Shown here piece after piece: positions 1-13,001 of a stretch of DNA of 64,000 bases (the stretch's first letter is position 1; every line of letters begins with the position of its first letter). The DNA comes from Entrophospora sp. SA101 (Eukaryota; Glomeromycota; Glomeromycetes; Entrophosporales; Entrophosporaceae). The position numbers and the translations under genes were made by a program. The stretch is from contig CAUDNR010002491.1 of assembly GCA_958430865.1 (NCBI GenBank), forward strand, positions 16,111-80,110, written 5' to 3'. A model generated the notes under the pieces. It saw nothing but the letters and a program-made list of their open reading frames with translations, was not told the DNA's origin and did no database searches.

Positions 1-841
1 TTTTCGATTTTGATAAAATGATGATACGTACAGCATTCCCTGATAAATAATATCTATTCATATGTGCACGTGACCTTATAAATGGGGTTGTCGTTTTGTC
101 AAAGAAAAAATTATCACTCATTGGATCATATTCTATTTATTAATGGCCATGTTATTATTGTCAATGCATCAAAATATAAATCAAGATCTGCTATATACCA
201 ATTTTATGAAAACTTTACCTGAATCAAACACTTGCATCAACATCATTTTGTAAAGAGTGTAAGTGGTATTAGTGGTATTATTCCCAACATTTATTGAAAG
301 ATAAACAGTATTCGATCTTTGACCTTTAGCCTCGGTCAACCATATTTCTTTTGGCAAAAACTTTCCAATATAATGACGAGAGTGATTGGTTTTTATTGGC
401 TGTGTAACATAATTATCGCAATTTTCTTTTGATCATTTTAAGTTGGATATAATAAAAATAATAATAAAATAATAAAACAATCAATTACGAAGGCTTCTTT
501 ACCCGGAGGTTTTCCACTAAATTTGCACATACAAGTGATATTAAATTCTCCGTAATGTGATAAATAGATGTCTATATTGATTCGTGGTTTTAATATCAGA
601 AAATACGTTGTTTGATTTTGGTTCTTTAACTCAAAAAAAAAACCATTTTACCTGGAGGGGGTATACTTTCAATTGGTGAAAAGCTGCTACTGATAGTGAT
701 CTTTTCATTGATCAGCTTCATCAACAATATCACAAAGAAAAGAGTTAATACTAAAAATAACATAAGAATAGCAGAACGTCGAAAACACAAAATCGACGTC
801 GATTCAGTTTTGCGTCGCTTTTTGATCAAGTCTTGCAACAT
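1..841 (-). CDS. Spliced single-pass membrane protein, 5' part (runs off the left edge)
   Basis: Four exons join in phase on the minus strand: 652-841, 503-571, 219-425 and 1-132, each with GT...AG borders (donors GTAAAA, GTAAAG, GTAAAG). The start is the ATG at 841. The N-terminus is basic (KKRRK), followed by one strongly hydrophobic helix at about residues 24-42, which suggests a type II (N-in) membrane anchor. The rest would be lumenal or extracellular. It carries a Cys pair (CMC), another Cys and several N-x-S/T sites, fitting a secreted or ER/Golgi environment. The 3' end lies outside the window. I do not recognise the family; a Golgi enzyme or cell-surface protein would fit, but this is inference. 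The clean phase match across three introns is the main reason to believe the gene. Confidence 0.62.
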
Positions 842-2434
842 TTTTTATAATAAGAGAACGAGGAGGAAATGAAAATGTGAAATTTATATCCTGTTAGCCA
901 TTCCACCAATCTTGCCTTTTTAAACCATCATCCCCAAATCAGGGAAACAATAATTTTTATCTTTTTGCAATTGTGCATATTGTATAGGTTAATCTTGAGT
1001 TTTGAAATGGTAATGAAGGAATTCATTTAAAATATTTCACGAAAATTTATTATTATAAGATTTGGGAGTAAATTTCGCTATTAGGAAAATCGACTCTCGG
1101 ACAAAAAATGTATTTTAGTATTTAAATAAGAATTGTCCCAAGACCAGAATGTTTATTAAGAAATTGAATTATTTTTCAAGTCAAAACTTGTTAGAAATAT
1201 TTATAGAATTGCATAACATTTAAATATAATAAATAATAAATATACAGTGTGTAACTAAAATAATAGCGGTGACAAAATGTTTGCATATCTCAACAAATAT
1301 TGAAAGATAGGTGAAAACGGGTTTAGATTTATTTGAAATAAAAAAATTTTATATTAATATTGCCAATTTTTTTTTCTAAAGTTAATTCGCATCTTTTTTT
1401 TAAAAACCTTCACAAAATTTTTGAAATGTCGATCATTTTATTATAAATTTTTGGTGTCAATGTGAATATCAATTAATAATGTGTGTGAGGTTAGCTCATT
1501 TTACTTTGCAAATCATTAAAAATACTTTAACATGGGGAAGTTGGGTACGGAAGGAAGGACAAATTCTCAATATTTTTGATTTACTTTTCCAGAAATGATT
1601 GTAAGACACTCGCGATTGAGAAGGGGGGAAATAATAATTTTATTTTCAAAATAGTAACAAGTTCATTCTCTCCAACAACGAATTTCCTTCTCTTTTTGAT
1701 ATTATATCTGTCACGTTATCATGACTCGGAAAACCAACTGAATCAATAAGAAAGAGGCGCAGCTAATGCCAAGCAAAACAAATTGAATCAAGTTCAAAGA
1801 TGGATAAGCTTTATACTTTTGGGTTGATTACTCTAATTATCTAATAGAGAAAGTGCATTGAATAATTAACTCCTCAGAAGGTTTCAGACATTGTTTATCT
1901 ATCCCATGATATCCAAGTAATCTTTTTTGCAACCAAAATCTATTAGTATTAAAGTTTCACTATGTTCAAGCATTTTGACCATATTTGTGGGTGTACATTG
2001 AACCGAGGGTCTTTGCGTCTCTGGCATTAAGATCAAAATCATTCTTGGCGGATGAAAATACAAACCAATTATATAGATAAGAGTCTCAAGCTAAATAAGC
2101 TTTGCATTAATGTACGTGTGAATTTGAAATTTTAAAATACATGATGAACAATTTTCTCGCCTTGTTCTTTTTTGAGTATACTTCTGAACTTTAGCTTTTA
2201 ATTTGTATTTATATTTTATATGTAAAGTGACTGAACTTTCTTGTTCACTTTTTCACCTCATATAATGTATTATTTATTAACATCAAGAGAGGCAAAATTT
2301 TTTTATTAATTAATGTTTAATTAACATCTAAAAAATAAATCATTGTCTATCAATATTTACATATTTAAAATTAAATTAAATTATTAAAATAATAAAAATT
2401 TTATATTAATATAAATTGTTTATAAAAATACTTG
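842..2434. other. Intergenic region between two minus-strand genes
   Basis: About 1.6 kb of AT-rich sequence. It should hold the promoter of the membrane-protein gene (just above 841) and the 3' region of the ABC transporter (below 2435). The only structure I see is a Tc1-like element end starting at 1245 (separate entry). Small ORFs here have no family features. Confidence 0.5.
1245..1560. mobile_element. Degenerate Tc1/mariner-type element, left end only
   Basis: Begins with TA|CAGTGTGTAACTAAAA, the hallmark terminus of Tc1-like elements. The next 200-300 bases follow, in order, the same landmarks as the element at 18015-18554: 'ctcaacaaa', 'atattgccaattttttt', 'gcatcttttttt', 'aaaatttttg'. 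I could not find a matching right terminus, so the right end given is approximate and the copy is probably truncated. No transposase reading frame is visible. Confidence 0.45.
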
Positions 2435-5400
2435 TTAATTTGTGCTTAAATCTTGTTCTTGCACCATACTATAATATATACCATTCTTTGATAATAATTC
2501 TTGATGAGTACCTTGTTCATGTACTTTGCCATCTTTTATCACAAATATTACATCAGCATGTTGTATTGTACTTAGTCTATGTGCAATTGCCAATGTTGTT
2601 CTACCTTTAGCTGCCAAATCTAATGCCTTTTGAACAACCTTCTCTGATTCTGAATCAAGTACTGATATTGCTTCATCAAGTAGTAAAATTTTGGGATTAC
2701 GAATCAAAGCTCTTGCTATAGCAATTCTTTGTTTCTGTCCATCAGATAATTGTGTTCCTTTACCACCTACATAAGTGTTATAACCATCTGGTAAATCTTT
2801 AATAAAATCATGTATGTTTGCTTCCTTACATACTCTTTCAACATCATCCTGTGTTGGTGTTTGCCCTTCTTTGGCACCAAATATCACATTATCTTTGATT
2901 GTCATATTGTAAAGTGATGGTTCTTGTGAAACAAGAGCTATGTTTGATCTTAGATCATTAATATTCATTTTGGAAGCATCAATCCCATCAACTTCAACTC
3001 TACCAATTGTTGTTTTATAAAATCTCTCAATCAATCCAATTGTTGTTGACTTACCACATCCAGAAGGTCCAACTAATGCAGCAAACTGTCCAGGTTTGAT
3101 CTCAAGTGTCAACCCTTTTAATACCGGGACATGTGGTCTTGTTGGATACTGGAAATGTACATCAATAAATTTGATATGTCCATTAATATTCTCAACTCTT
3201 TCACCATTGTTTTCTACATTTGGTTTATTTTCCAATAATGCAATTATGGATGCAGCTGCTGATTTTGCTTTTACAATATCTGGTGCAAGTGCAAATACAC
3301 GTGCAGCTGACAGTGATCCATAAATAATGGCCATGAAAATTGTAAAAAAATTTTGTAAATCATATTCACCAGTCTTAAACAATAAACTTCCATACCAAAA
3401 TGCCAATCCATTAATAAAGATCAATATACATTGTGAAAATGCAAATGCAATTGATGCATAAAAAGAATTATATGTTCCTTGTTTCATTGGTTCATCCAAC
3501 AAATTATGATAAATATTCCACAAGTCATCTTCACATGTAAGAGCTGCAACAGTTCTCATGTTGGCTGTACCTTCACATGCAATTTGAGCAGAATGTTCAT
3601 ATGTTTTTTTGGTTTTTTCTTTGAATCTATCCAACATTTTTATACGTATTAAACTAGATGCTATCAACAAAGGTATTGTTGCCATACAAACTAAAGCAAA
3701 TTTCCATCCCATCACTAATCCAATTATCAAACCACCTATTATAGTTGTGAAAACTTGTAAAATTCTTCCAATTGTCACACCAGCCAATCCATTCACATGT
3801 GTTGCATCCAGTGATAATGAACTTGTCAATACACCAACTGTATGATCCTTCTCATCAAAAAATGATATGTCTTGATGTAATATTGCTGCAAATGACTGTG
3901 ACCGTATGCGTTGAATAAGGTTTTCACCAGAAAGTCCAAATAATATCCCTTGTATAAAATTAGCCAACATCATTGCAACAGCAATAACCACTATTTAATG
4001 TAATTAATATCAGAAAAGCAATAATAATATAGTAAATATTTGTAAATTAATAACATCTAAAAAATTTTATGATATTGTAAAATAGAAAGGAAAGAAAGTA
4101 CATACAAAACATAAGTGACCAGAATCCAGCCTCTTGAGTTAATTGATCACCAGTTGTAGAAAATGCTTGTATGATGTTTGCAAATATTATGGAAAACACA
4201 GGATAAATAGAACCAGCCAGAACAGCACCAAATAATCCAAGAACTATTAATGGGAGTTCTGGCTGATTTATAGTGACCACTTTCCTTACAAGTTCAAATA
4301 TTTTATAATTGCTATTTTTCTTGATACCAGATTCAATATCAGCCAACTTTTTAGATATTATTGCTGATGATGCTGACTTATTTGTAATCATTTGACTTAT
4401 TTGAATATCTTCATCATTAGGAAATTTTTCCTCTTGTTTTTTGGTTGGAATTGATAATGATGATGATGATGACTCTTCAGTTTTACTTGTTATATGTTGG
4501 GCTTTAACCAATCTAAAATAGTAACCTTCTTTTGCCATAAGTTCATTATGATTACCAGATTCAACAATAATACCTTTATTCATCACAATAATTTTTGTTG
4601 CATTTTTGATTGTTGGCAAATGATGGGAAATGATTATAGTTGTACGATTTTGTGAAGCTTTATCAAGAGCATCTTGTACAATTCCCTCACTGTTGGTATC
4701 AAGAGCACTTGTAGCCTCATCAAGTAATAAAATTGTTGGATTTTTAACAATAGCACGAGCAATTGCTATACATTGTTTTTGACCACCAGATAATAAGAAT
4801 CCATTTTCACCAACCATTGTGTCATATTTATTTGGTAAATTCATAATGAAATCATGTGCATTTGCCATTTTACATGCAGTTTCAATCATTTCATGTTTTT
4901 TTTCATCATTAAGCTGCTCATGCTCTGAACCAATCAAACCATGAGAAATGTTTTCAGCAATTGTTGTATTGAAAAGTACAGGTTCTTGATCCACCCAACT
5001 CATTTGTCTACGTAGCCATTTCAAATTAAATGATTTTATGTCATGGCCATCAATTGTAATACTTCCCATAACAGGATCATAGAACCTGAGAACAAGTGAT
5101 AAAATTGTGCTTTTTCCTGATCCAGATAAACCAACCAAAGCCATAGTAGAACCAGCTGGAATATTCAATGAAACATTATCTAAAGTTTGAACATCAGGCC
5201 TTGTAGGATAAACAAAAGAGACATTTTTAAGTTCTATGTGACCTTGAACACCATCTACAAGTTGTTCACCTTCCTCAGATGAAGAATCAATTACTGGAAC
5301 CCGGTTAATTGTTTCAAAAATTTTTGAACTTGCACCAATTGCAAAACTGAAAGCTTGAATCTCAGGAGCAAGATTTCCAAGAGAGAAAGCACCAAACATC

Positions 5401-6713
5401 ACAGCATAAAATACATTTACAACATCACCAGAAGTCAATTCACCAGATGAAATCAAAGTTGATCCAAACCAAAAAGCCAAGGCATATGTTGCATAAATAA
5501 AAAGATAGATGACACCAAGTGAAGTACTATAGACCATAGTTTTTTTCGCATCTTGAACTTTAGCTTTTTCTAAATGTGCATCATATAATTTAGAAAGTTT
5601 TTTCTGGTTTCCAAATGCCACAGCAGTTCTTATTGTTGCAATAACTTCTTCAGCTATTGTGCTAGCCAATGAATAAAAATACAAAGCTTTCCTAATGTAT
5701 GCTGAAGTAAGTTTATTCATGATTCCACTTGTTATTGCAATCAATGGTATTACACAACAAATCACAAGTGTCATTTTCCAATTTTTTACAAAAGCTATAA
5801 TAAATCCAGTAATGAATGCACAAAAATACTAAAAAATAAAGAAAGTGTTGATAGACAATAAAATTTATATCAAGATTGATATAAAAAGAATGAAATAAAA
5901 CTATTTAAATTAATTTGGTAATTACTTGAACAGCCACGACAACTTTTTCACTAATACCATCTTGGATCAAATGAGTATCAGAAGTGATACGAGTTGTTAC
6001 TTCACCAGCACCAAGTTTATCGAAATAAGCAATATTTTGACGAAGTAACGCACGAAGATAAGCTTCACGAATTTTTCGTGTAATTCTAAATGATTTTTTT
6101 AGAATATAATTAATAGTAAATTAAAATTAATAGATTAATACCAATATAGAAAATGCGCAGTTAAGTCGTTAATTGTATAATTATTCACCTTCCACCAGTA
6201 TAAACCCAACATGTCATACAAATATAAGCGGCAACAAAAATAGCAATGCCAAGGTACACAAAGGATAATGTGTTATTATTAACTGCTTTTTGAAAGTCTT
6301 CGCCACTAATTCGGCCTGCTTGAAAATCCGTGAAAGAATTAATCATTTGTCCAAATATGATGGTCATCGATGGCTAATTAATTCAATTAGTTTTAGAAAT
6401 ATATATATTGCATGATATATTATGTAAAATATTTTTTTAAAAAATTGCAAATATTTACCGCAGCAGCACCAGTAATAGCAGAAAATATTAAACCGAAAAT
6501 CATTATACACCAATCTTTTCTACTGGCAAAAGAATATAATTTCCAATAAGATGGTTTATGTTCGTCGATATTAACTTGAGACTTTAAAGCATTTTCAGCT
6601 TCTGAATTCAGTAATCTATTGTCATTATTATTATCATTATTATTGTTATCATTATTATTGTTATCATTATTATTATCATCGATTTTTAATGTAACTGATT
6701 GTGTGTTAGACAT
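2435..6713 (-). CDS. ABCB-type full ABC transporter (P-glycoprotein / MDR-like)
   Basis: Five exons join in phase: 6459-6713, 6189-6373, 5926-6085, 4106-5828 and 2435-3990, giving about 1292 aa, the usual size of full P-glycoproteins. Layout is TMD1-NBD1-TMD2-NBD2. Exons 2-4 read through the family landmarks: the FGQM segment of the first helix region, then KIREAYLRALLRQNIAYFD, then EVTTRITSD. NBD1 has Walker A GLSGSGKST (about residue 432), Q-loop DQEPVLFN, signature LSGGQKQ and Walker B ILLLDEATSALD. NBD2 has Walker A GPSGCGKST (about 1081), SQEPSLYN, signature LSDGQKQR, Walker B ILLLDEAISVLD and AHRLSTI. The cytosolic N-terminus has an Asn/Asp low-complexity run. It should export drugs or lipids at the plasma or vacuolar membrane using ATP. 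Odd points are LSDGQ in NBD2 and SHHLPTI in place of SHRLSTI in NBD1. The family call is firm; the substrate is unknown. Confidence 0.93.
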
Positions 6714-7585
6714 TCTTGTATATTATAAGAAATCGATTTTTTAAATTAGAAATTCTTATTTTTATTTTTTTTACAAGAATATGTATCTCAAATTCAAAGG
6801 ACAATTTATTTCCTTTTTTAACGACCGAAAGTTTTTGGAGTTTATATATAAAATTAGTATGAGCTATATTATATCACCGAAATTTGGTCATAATTTTTAT
6901 GATCATAGTAATAGTAGTAATACAACAATAAAATAATTGCTTGGCATTCTTTTTTTGTTGGGGAAATCCAGATCGTGCTCATTTTAAATTAAAGAAATTA
7001 TAAAGAAGATCAATTGAAAATGACAAATTTTGTTCATTTGTTTGACTTGAAATAGAATAGCCTCGGATCATTGAGAAATCTGCGAAAGAATCTGCGAAGT
7101 TTCGAGCCAAAGTTTTGAGATAATTTTATTTACAAGCTATTATTTTCAAGGTATATTGATATTTAGGATTCTGCCTCTTGCTACCCTACTTTCGTAAATA
7201 AATATTACTCATAACTTTCACCACTCTAATATTATCAATATTGAAATGTCGAGGATTTTAATCGATTCACAGATCAACTTAAATTTAGGCAGCAAATAAA
7301 TTATTCTAATAAAATAATGTGACATTATTTTTTTTCGTGATTTTAGAAATCATTTACGTAAATAAACAAGTTTGATTAATATTAATATTAATATTGATTG
7401 ATTGATGCGAAAATCATTTGTAATGATTTTCTTATTATGATGATAATAAATAATATTGTCGTCATAAATTTTTTTTTTTTTTGACCAAAAACTATGAATG
7501 TTTATTTAACTCTAGAGAATTAATTAATGATAATCATAGTAATAAATTCAAATCAAACCTTTTTCTCTCTCACAAATATTAAATT
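6714..7585. promoter_or_regulatory. Shared divergent promoter region
   Basis: 870 bp between the start of the ABC transporter (minus) and the start of the CBM48 protein (plus). It is very AT-rich with poly-T/poly-A tracts (for example 7467-7481) and no ORF of note. It must contain both promoters. I cannot name a specific transcription-factor site. Confidence 0.45.
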
Positions 7586-9558
7586 ATGGAATTTCTTGCT
7601 TCTGCCCCACCACCAATTATAAAACCTAATATTTATAACGTGGATCCAAAAAATGCGACTTTAGTTCCTTTAAACATTGCAATTAGAATATTTGTAAAAC
7701 GTTTAGAAACCAAGTTACTTGAATTTATCAATAACAATAAAAACAATCATAATGACAATGACAATGATGAACCCGGGGTTTTTTTATCCAAATTTATCAC
7801 TACTATTAATAAAGCCAAATCCGTATGTGATCAATACGATTATATAATTAGCCTTAATAAGAAAAATGTTCATAAAGCTGATCTATTAACTCATTGGATT
7901 ATGGTGATAAAAGATGAATGGGGGAATTTTGATTTGAAGAAAATCATAAATCGTGAATGGAAGACTGGTGACGTTCCTAAAGTCCTGCTGCAACGTAATT
8001 TTAGAATAAAGAAAAAACAAAATTCATGGAAAATTCAAGCTTCATTGCTCGAAAAAAATAAAAAACCAAAGGTTGATAAGGACAAAATATTTAAACAAGA
8101 AGAAAAGGAAATAGAAAATATTAATGACAACGTAAAACAAATAAATCTGGAAGATATAACTATCAAGGAAGTTGAAAACAAAAAGATAAAGAGCATTTCA
8201 TGGGCTGATGAAGTTAACGAAGAATTTGGAGAAGTTTCATCAATTACAAGAAATAATAATGAGGATGATGTCAATGATGATTATATGAATAATAATGTAA
8301 CTGAAAATGAAACAACTCCAATAAAAAATCATTTAACACAAATCGAAGAAATTGAACCATACAACTCTGCAAATGTAATAGTAACGATTAATGATTCGCA
8401 AATCGAGTGCGATTCAGTTTCTTCATCCAACAACACTGAATCTACAAATTTAGGCGAAGAAGGAGGTGGGGAAGTGGCAGATCAGAGTGAACTAGAAGAT
8501 GGAGATGGAGGAAACGAAAAGATAGAAAGAGAAAGACAAGTAGAAGAAGAAGGTGCAGGTATAGGAGTGGGGAGAGAATTAGTATTGACTAATAATAATA
8601 ATAATAATCTACCTAAAGAAGAATTCGCTGATTTCAGCATCACAAGGAATGTGAATGATGAGGTTCTTGGCTTTAATCACAATGATAATTATCCTGAAAA
8701 ATTGGCTATTGATGGCATTGAAATTATTAATCCTAATGATCCAACAACTCGCGCTATCAACAATAATGATACTAGGCCAAATAATACTATAAATCACACG
8801 TTTCAATGGAACTGTGATTATGGAAATGATGTTTCTATTACAGGAACTTTTGGTCCCAGATACAAAAACTGGCAACTCATTCCAATGAAAAGAAATCAAC
8901 TTGGAGTTTATGAAGTTTCAATTGATCTTGAAATAGGAAGAAAGTACTTCTATAAATATATTGTTGATAACCAATGGAAATTGGATCCTGAAGTTCCAAC
9001 CGACTTTGATGAATTAGGAAACGAAAATAATACGATTGTTTTATCAACTAATGATAATAACAATAACAATAATAACGATAATAATGATATTATTTCTTAC
9101 CCTTATTCCCTAATTGGAGAAGAAGGATTGATAGTTTCTGCAAATGACGTCGTTTACAATGATGATATTCGTCAATCGAGTAATTTGCAATCGCACGCAG
9201 CTTTAATTTATAAAGAACTTCAAGGTGAATTAGAAACACGTCAATTAATATACGAGATTGATTCCAAACTTCATATTTCCGAAGCACCAAAAGGAAAAGA
9301 TAAAAAACGCGGTCAAAAATTAAAAGCTTACAAGCAACAATTGGTAATTAAATCGTTTTTTTTTGTGGGCAAGAGATGTATTATTATATTACTAACTTTA
9401 TAATAATGCTAACTATGTTTGTTTGTGTATTATATATAATGCATGCATACATATAGCTTAATCATTCAATAAGATTACAAGATGGCGAAAAACGAATTAT
9501 TTTACATAAATTTGAAAAAATATTAGATGGTTGGAAAATTGTTGTTGATAGTCTCTAA
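7586..9558 (+). CDS. Protein with AMPK-beta-type glycogen-binding (CBM48) domain
   Basis: Two exons: 7586-9343 and 9457-9558 (donor TTG|GTAATT, acceptor ATATAG|CTT, phase 0), about 619 aa. Residues about 405-483 form an AMPK1_CBM/CBM48-like domain: FQWNCDYGNDVSITGTF, then GxYEVSIDLEIGRKYFYKYIVD and W.LDPE.PT. This is the fold that binds glycogen-like glucans in AMPK beta subunits and in yeast Mdg1/Crp1. The N-terminal 150 residues look folded but are unfamiliar. Residues about 155-400 are acidic, Asn-rich and low complexity. The C-terminal 100 residues are charged and helical. Without splicing the frame would run into an intronic hydrophobic tail, so exon 2 is preferred. The domain call is good. 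The biological role (glucan binding or kinase scaffold) is inference. Confidence 0.8.
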
Positions 9559-9901
9559 TATGTATTATTGTTATTATTATGGGAAATTTGTTTAGATTAT
9601 TGCTTACACACAAATAAAGTAACATTAATATTGCTTATATTTTGAAAATCTTTCAGTAAAATCATATTATGACGAACTTTCCAGTTCATTTTTATTATCT
9701 TCTTCGGATTACATAAATATCTAATAATATTTTATGATAATTTATCTGATTTAATTAATTAATTATTAAAAAAAAAAATAATGAATGTTATAATAATGAT
9801 ATCAAATAATTATTAATTTATTTTTTTGGACTGTCTGATGTTTTGAAACAATTACCACGTCGCTTTATAATTTTTGTTTGCCAACATGAAAATTTTTAGC
9901 A
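9559..9901. other. Convergent 3' intergenic spacer
   Basis: About 340 bp between the stop codons of two convergent genes. AT-rich, with several AATAAA-like stretches (for example around 9613) that could serve polyadenylation. Nothing else is seen. Confidence 0.4.
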
Positions 9902-11983
9902 TTACAAAAGCAACTTATAGGGATTCTCTATATAAGATCTCCATTCTTTAAGCCATTGCGCACCAACAGCACCATCCACCACTCTGTGATCACATGAAAG
10001 TGTAGCATGTAATGTATTAACAACTCGATATTCTCCTCCAGTGTTAGAAGACGATGAATCTAGGATAAGTTTTTTCTCTGCAGATCCTATTGCTAAAATG
10101 CATGACTGTGGTGGATTGATTATTGCTGTGAACGATTTTATACCATACATTCCAAGATTTGAAATTGTAAAACTTCCACCCTAAGGAAAAAATAATGAGA
10201 GCACGGGTGTGAATTGAATATTATTATATTATGGTATGAGTGGCGTGGTGTTAATCAATCAAATACCTGATATTCTTCTGGTGCTAATTTTCCTTCTCTT
10301 GCACGGCCAGCCAATTCTTTAACTTGATTTGATATAGATGCTAATCCTAATGATTGAGCATTTCTTACAATAGGTGTGAGTAATCCTGTAGGTGTTGCTG
10401 TTGCCACAGAAACATCAGCACTTTGATATCTACATCATGGGGATGACGATAATTACGATAAAAAATTATAATTAAATAAATTAATCAATAAATTTTAATC
10501 TTTAATTTCTTAATTCCACTAGTAGTAATTTAAAGGCCTACTTACTGTCTGATAAAATCATTATACCAAGCACTATTAACCTCAGGAACAACCATTAGTG
10601 CAGATGCGGCAGCTTTAATAATAAAATCATTAACCGACAATTTATATCTACCATTACTTTGACTATTCAATGTCTCGCGTAATTTCAAAACCTCATCAAC
10701 TTCAACCTCCACAGTTAAGTAGTAATGTGGAATCGCCTGCTTTGATTCGGATAGACGAGTTGCAATAACTTTACGTACATTGGATAAAGGAATATCTTTA
10801 TAAGCAGCTACTGTTGGTGTAGCTGTTGAGATTTTTGTTTGTCGTGAAGAAGGTTGTTTAGTAGTTGGTTGTTGTTGTTTAGCAGCACCACCTGATGCTA
10901 TGTAGTTTTCAACATCAGATTTAGTAATACGATTTTTTGGTCCAGTACCAGTAACTTGATCAAGCGAAATATTACGTTCAACGGCTAATCTACGAGCTAC
11001 AGGACTAGCAAAAATTCTTTCAGAAGAAGGCGGTGGTGATGATGATGGTTGACTTGTTGATGGCGATGGTGTTTCTGGCTTAATTTCTTCTGTTTCTTCT
11101 GCTTTAGGTGATGGTGGTGTTGCACCTGCTTCTTCAACAGCAAAATCAGCAAATTCCTCAATACTATCTTTACTTTCTGCTAATACAGCAATTGGCTATA
11201 CAAATTTTTTTTCACCCAAAATTAAAAAATTAAAATATTGTTTCTAAAAAACTTTAAAATAAAATAAATAAATAAATATGGCATAGCATACTTTTCCAAC
11301 ATTAACTTCTTTTGTACCAGATTCCACGAGGATTTTAGCCAGGTAGCCTTCTTCTTGGCATTCAAAATCCATTTGAGCTTTATCAGTCTCAATTTCTACT
11401 AATACATCACCCGGAGTTATTTCATCGCCAATGTTTTTTTGCCATGTTCCCAGACTACCCATAGTCATTGTAGGGGATAAAGCAGGCATTGAAATTATGG
11501 TATGAGTTGGATATTCTATATAATTTATATTTGTAATTATTGTTGGTTGATTTGGTTGATTGATTAAGAAATTTTGATCAAGAAATCTTTACTTACGTTT
11601 TGAAGCATAGCATCTGTATAAAACATTTTCAAATTTTTTGTAACTTTCAAAAAAACGATTATTATTAAAAGTAAAACCTTTCTTCGTACTAAATTATATT
11701 GTAATTAGATTTAGAAAACGGTATGATTATTTGAAAATGTGTAAAGTATAATAATGAATAAATATTTAAATGTTTTAAAAAATGCACACCAATTAGTTAA
11801 AAAAGAATGTCCATGAAATTTAGCAACTTGTAAACATATAACAAAAACTTGTGATGCATTCTTCTTCTTTAATGAAACGTGCGACGATGATGATAATGAT
11901 AGTGATGATGATAATGATGATAATTGTTTAGTAAATATATTATTACTAATGTACCAACTCCTTTGATTTCTTAAAAAATACAT
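9902..11983 (-). CDS. LAT1: Dihydrolipoyllysine acetyltransferase, E2 of pyruvate dehydrogenase
   Basis: Six exons join in phase: 11790-11983, 11597-11688, 11292-11515, 10546-11195, 10267-10429 and 9902-10180; about 533 aa. It is the core enzyme of the mitochondrial pyruvate dehydrogenase complex and transfers acetyl groups from lipoamide to CoA. The first about 90 residues are a Ser/Arg/Lys-rich mitochondrial presequence. A single lipoyl domain follows ([16 protein letters not shown]; lipoylated Lys in ETDKAQM at about 142). Next are an Ala/Pro/Ser linker, a peripheral-subunit-binding domain ([10 protein letters not shown]...[13 protein letters not shown], about 232-270), and the catalytic domain with SNLGMYG and the active-site DHRVVDG (His about 505). 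One lipoyl domain matches fungal enzymes; mammals have two. The small exons 1-2 and the presequence are the least certain part. Confidence 0.93.
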
Positions 11984-12072
11984 TATTATTATTATTTATT
12001 ATTTTTCCTTATTATCATGAAATTAAATTTTTTTTTGGTTCTATTCTAGATATGACATCATCATCATCATAT

Positions 12073-13001
12073 GGGGTATGGACAATACAGTCAGGGATCT
12101 TTCCAAATTTGGAGATCGATTCTAGAAAAATTGGAAACCCCTTTGTTGATCAATTCATATATGTTTCATACAAATGAGTTAACGTGATACTTTGTACCTT
12201 TGAAAAGTTTTTTTTTAAAAAAAAAATTCCTATTATAATTATTGTAATAAATACTTCTAAACACACACTTTCTTAATCCACCAAGTTTTTTTCTTAATCC
12301 ATTGATTTGCTCAAAATATACCTTTTCTAAAATTAAAGATATTTATGTACCAGGAGTTCAAATTTGTTGATTTTTTTTCTTTTTTTTGACTTAAAACATC
12401 AAGACCATCTGTTGATATTTTACCTTGCTTATTTGTTGCACTCACTGTACTAAGAGATACTTGAAATACTCAGAGGACCGGTTGAAACAATGCTTCTAAA
12501 GCGAGAACATATTAAACAAAATGTATTATATGAGCAATAAAGAAAGGATCACATAAAACTATTTACTAAGTATTTAATATAATGTTTTAATTTAATTATT
12601 CACAGTAAGAAAATTCAAATTTATTTTCTCAATCATTCATATATATTCATTCATTCATTAACAACTCTATTTATTTATTATAGATTTGCTCAAAGACATA
12701 AAGAAACTCTCAATATATCTATTTATTATAGATGTGGGAAAATTCAAATTTATTTTCTCAATCATCCATATATATTCATTCATTAACAACTCTATTTATT
12801 ATAGATTTGCTCAAAGACATGAAGCTCTCAATATATCCATTTATTATAGATGCAGGAAATTCAAATTTTATTTTATTAATTTTTTATTATTATATATATA
12901 TATTGTTTATTATTATTCCTTGCAGTGAATTCAATATAGGGGTGCCATTAACTCAAATTCGTCCTCAGGGACGTTGGTCACGTTTCTATTGTCCATACCC
13001 C
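12073..13001. repeat. Candidate inverted-repeat element with 15-bp perfect ends
   Basis: GGGGTATGGACAATA at 12073-12087 is matched exactly in inverted orientation by TATTGTCCATACCCC at 12987-13001, enclosing about 930 bp. No matching target-site duplication is visible at the edges and no transposase is inside. It could be a non-autonomous DNA element or two inverted copies of a shorter repeat. Confidence 0.35.
12608..12860. repeat. Two-unit tandem repeat, about 120-130 bp period
   Basis: The block from 'aaaattcaaatttattttctcaatcat' through 'atttgctcaaagacat' to 'tctatttattatagatg' occurs twice in a row, from about 12608 and from about 12738. Small indels separate the copies (a TTCA and a TTTA step lost, AAGAA lost), and a partial third copy begins near 12856. 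Confidence 0.6.

Noticed and set aside
2416..2610. Plus-strand ORFs at 2416-2610, 3096-3323 and 3609-3845
   Set aside because: They lie antisense to conserved ABC transporter exons and have no domain of their own.
8035..9290. Minus-strand ORFs inside the CBM48 gene
   Set aside because: Shadows of the sense frame; composition mirrors the Asn/Asp-rich coding strand.
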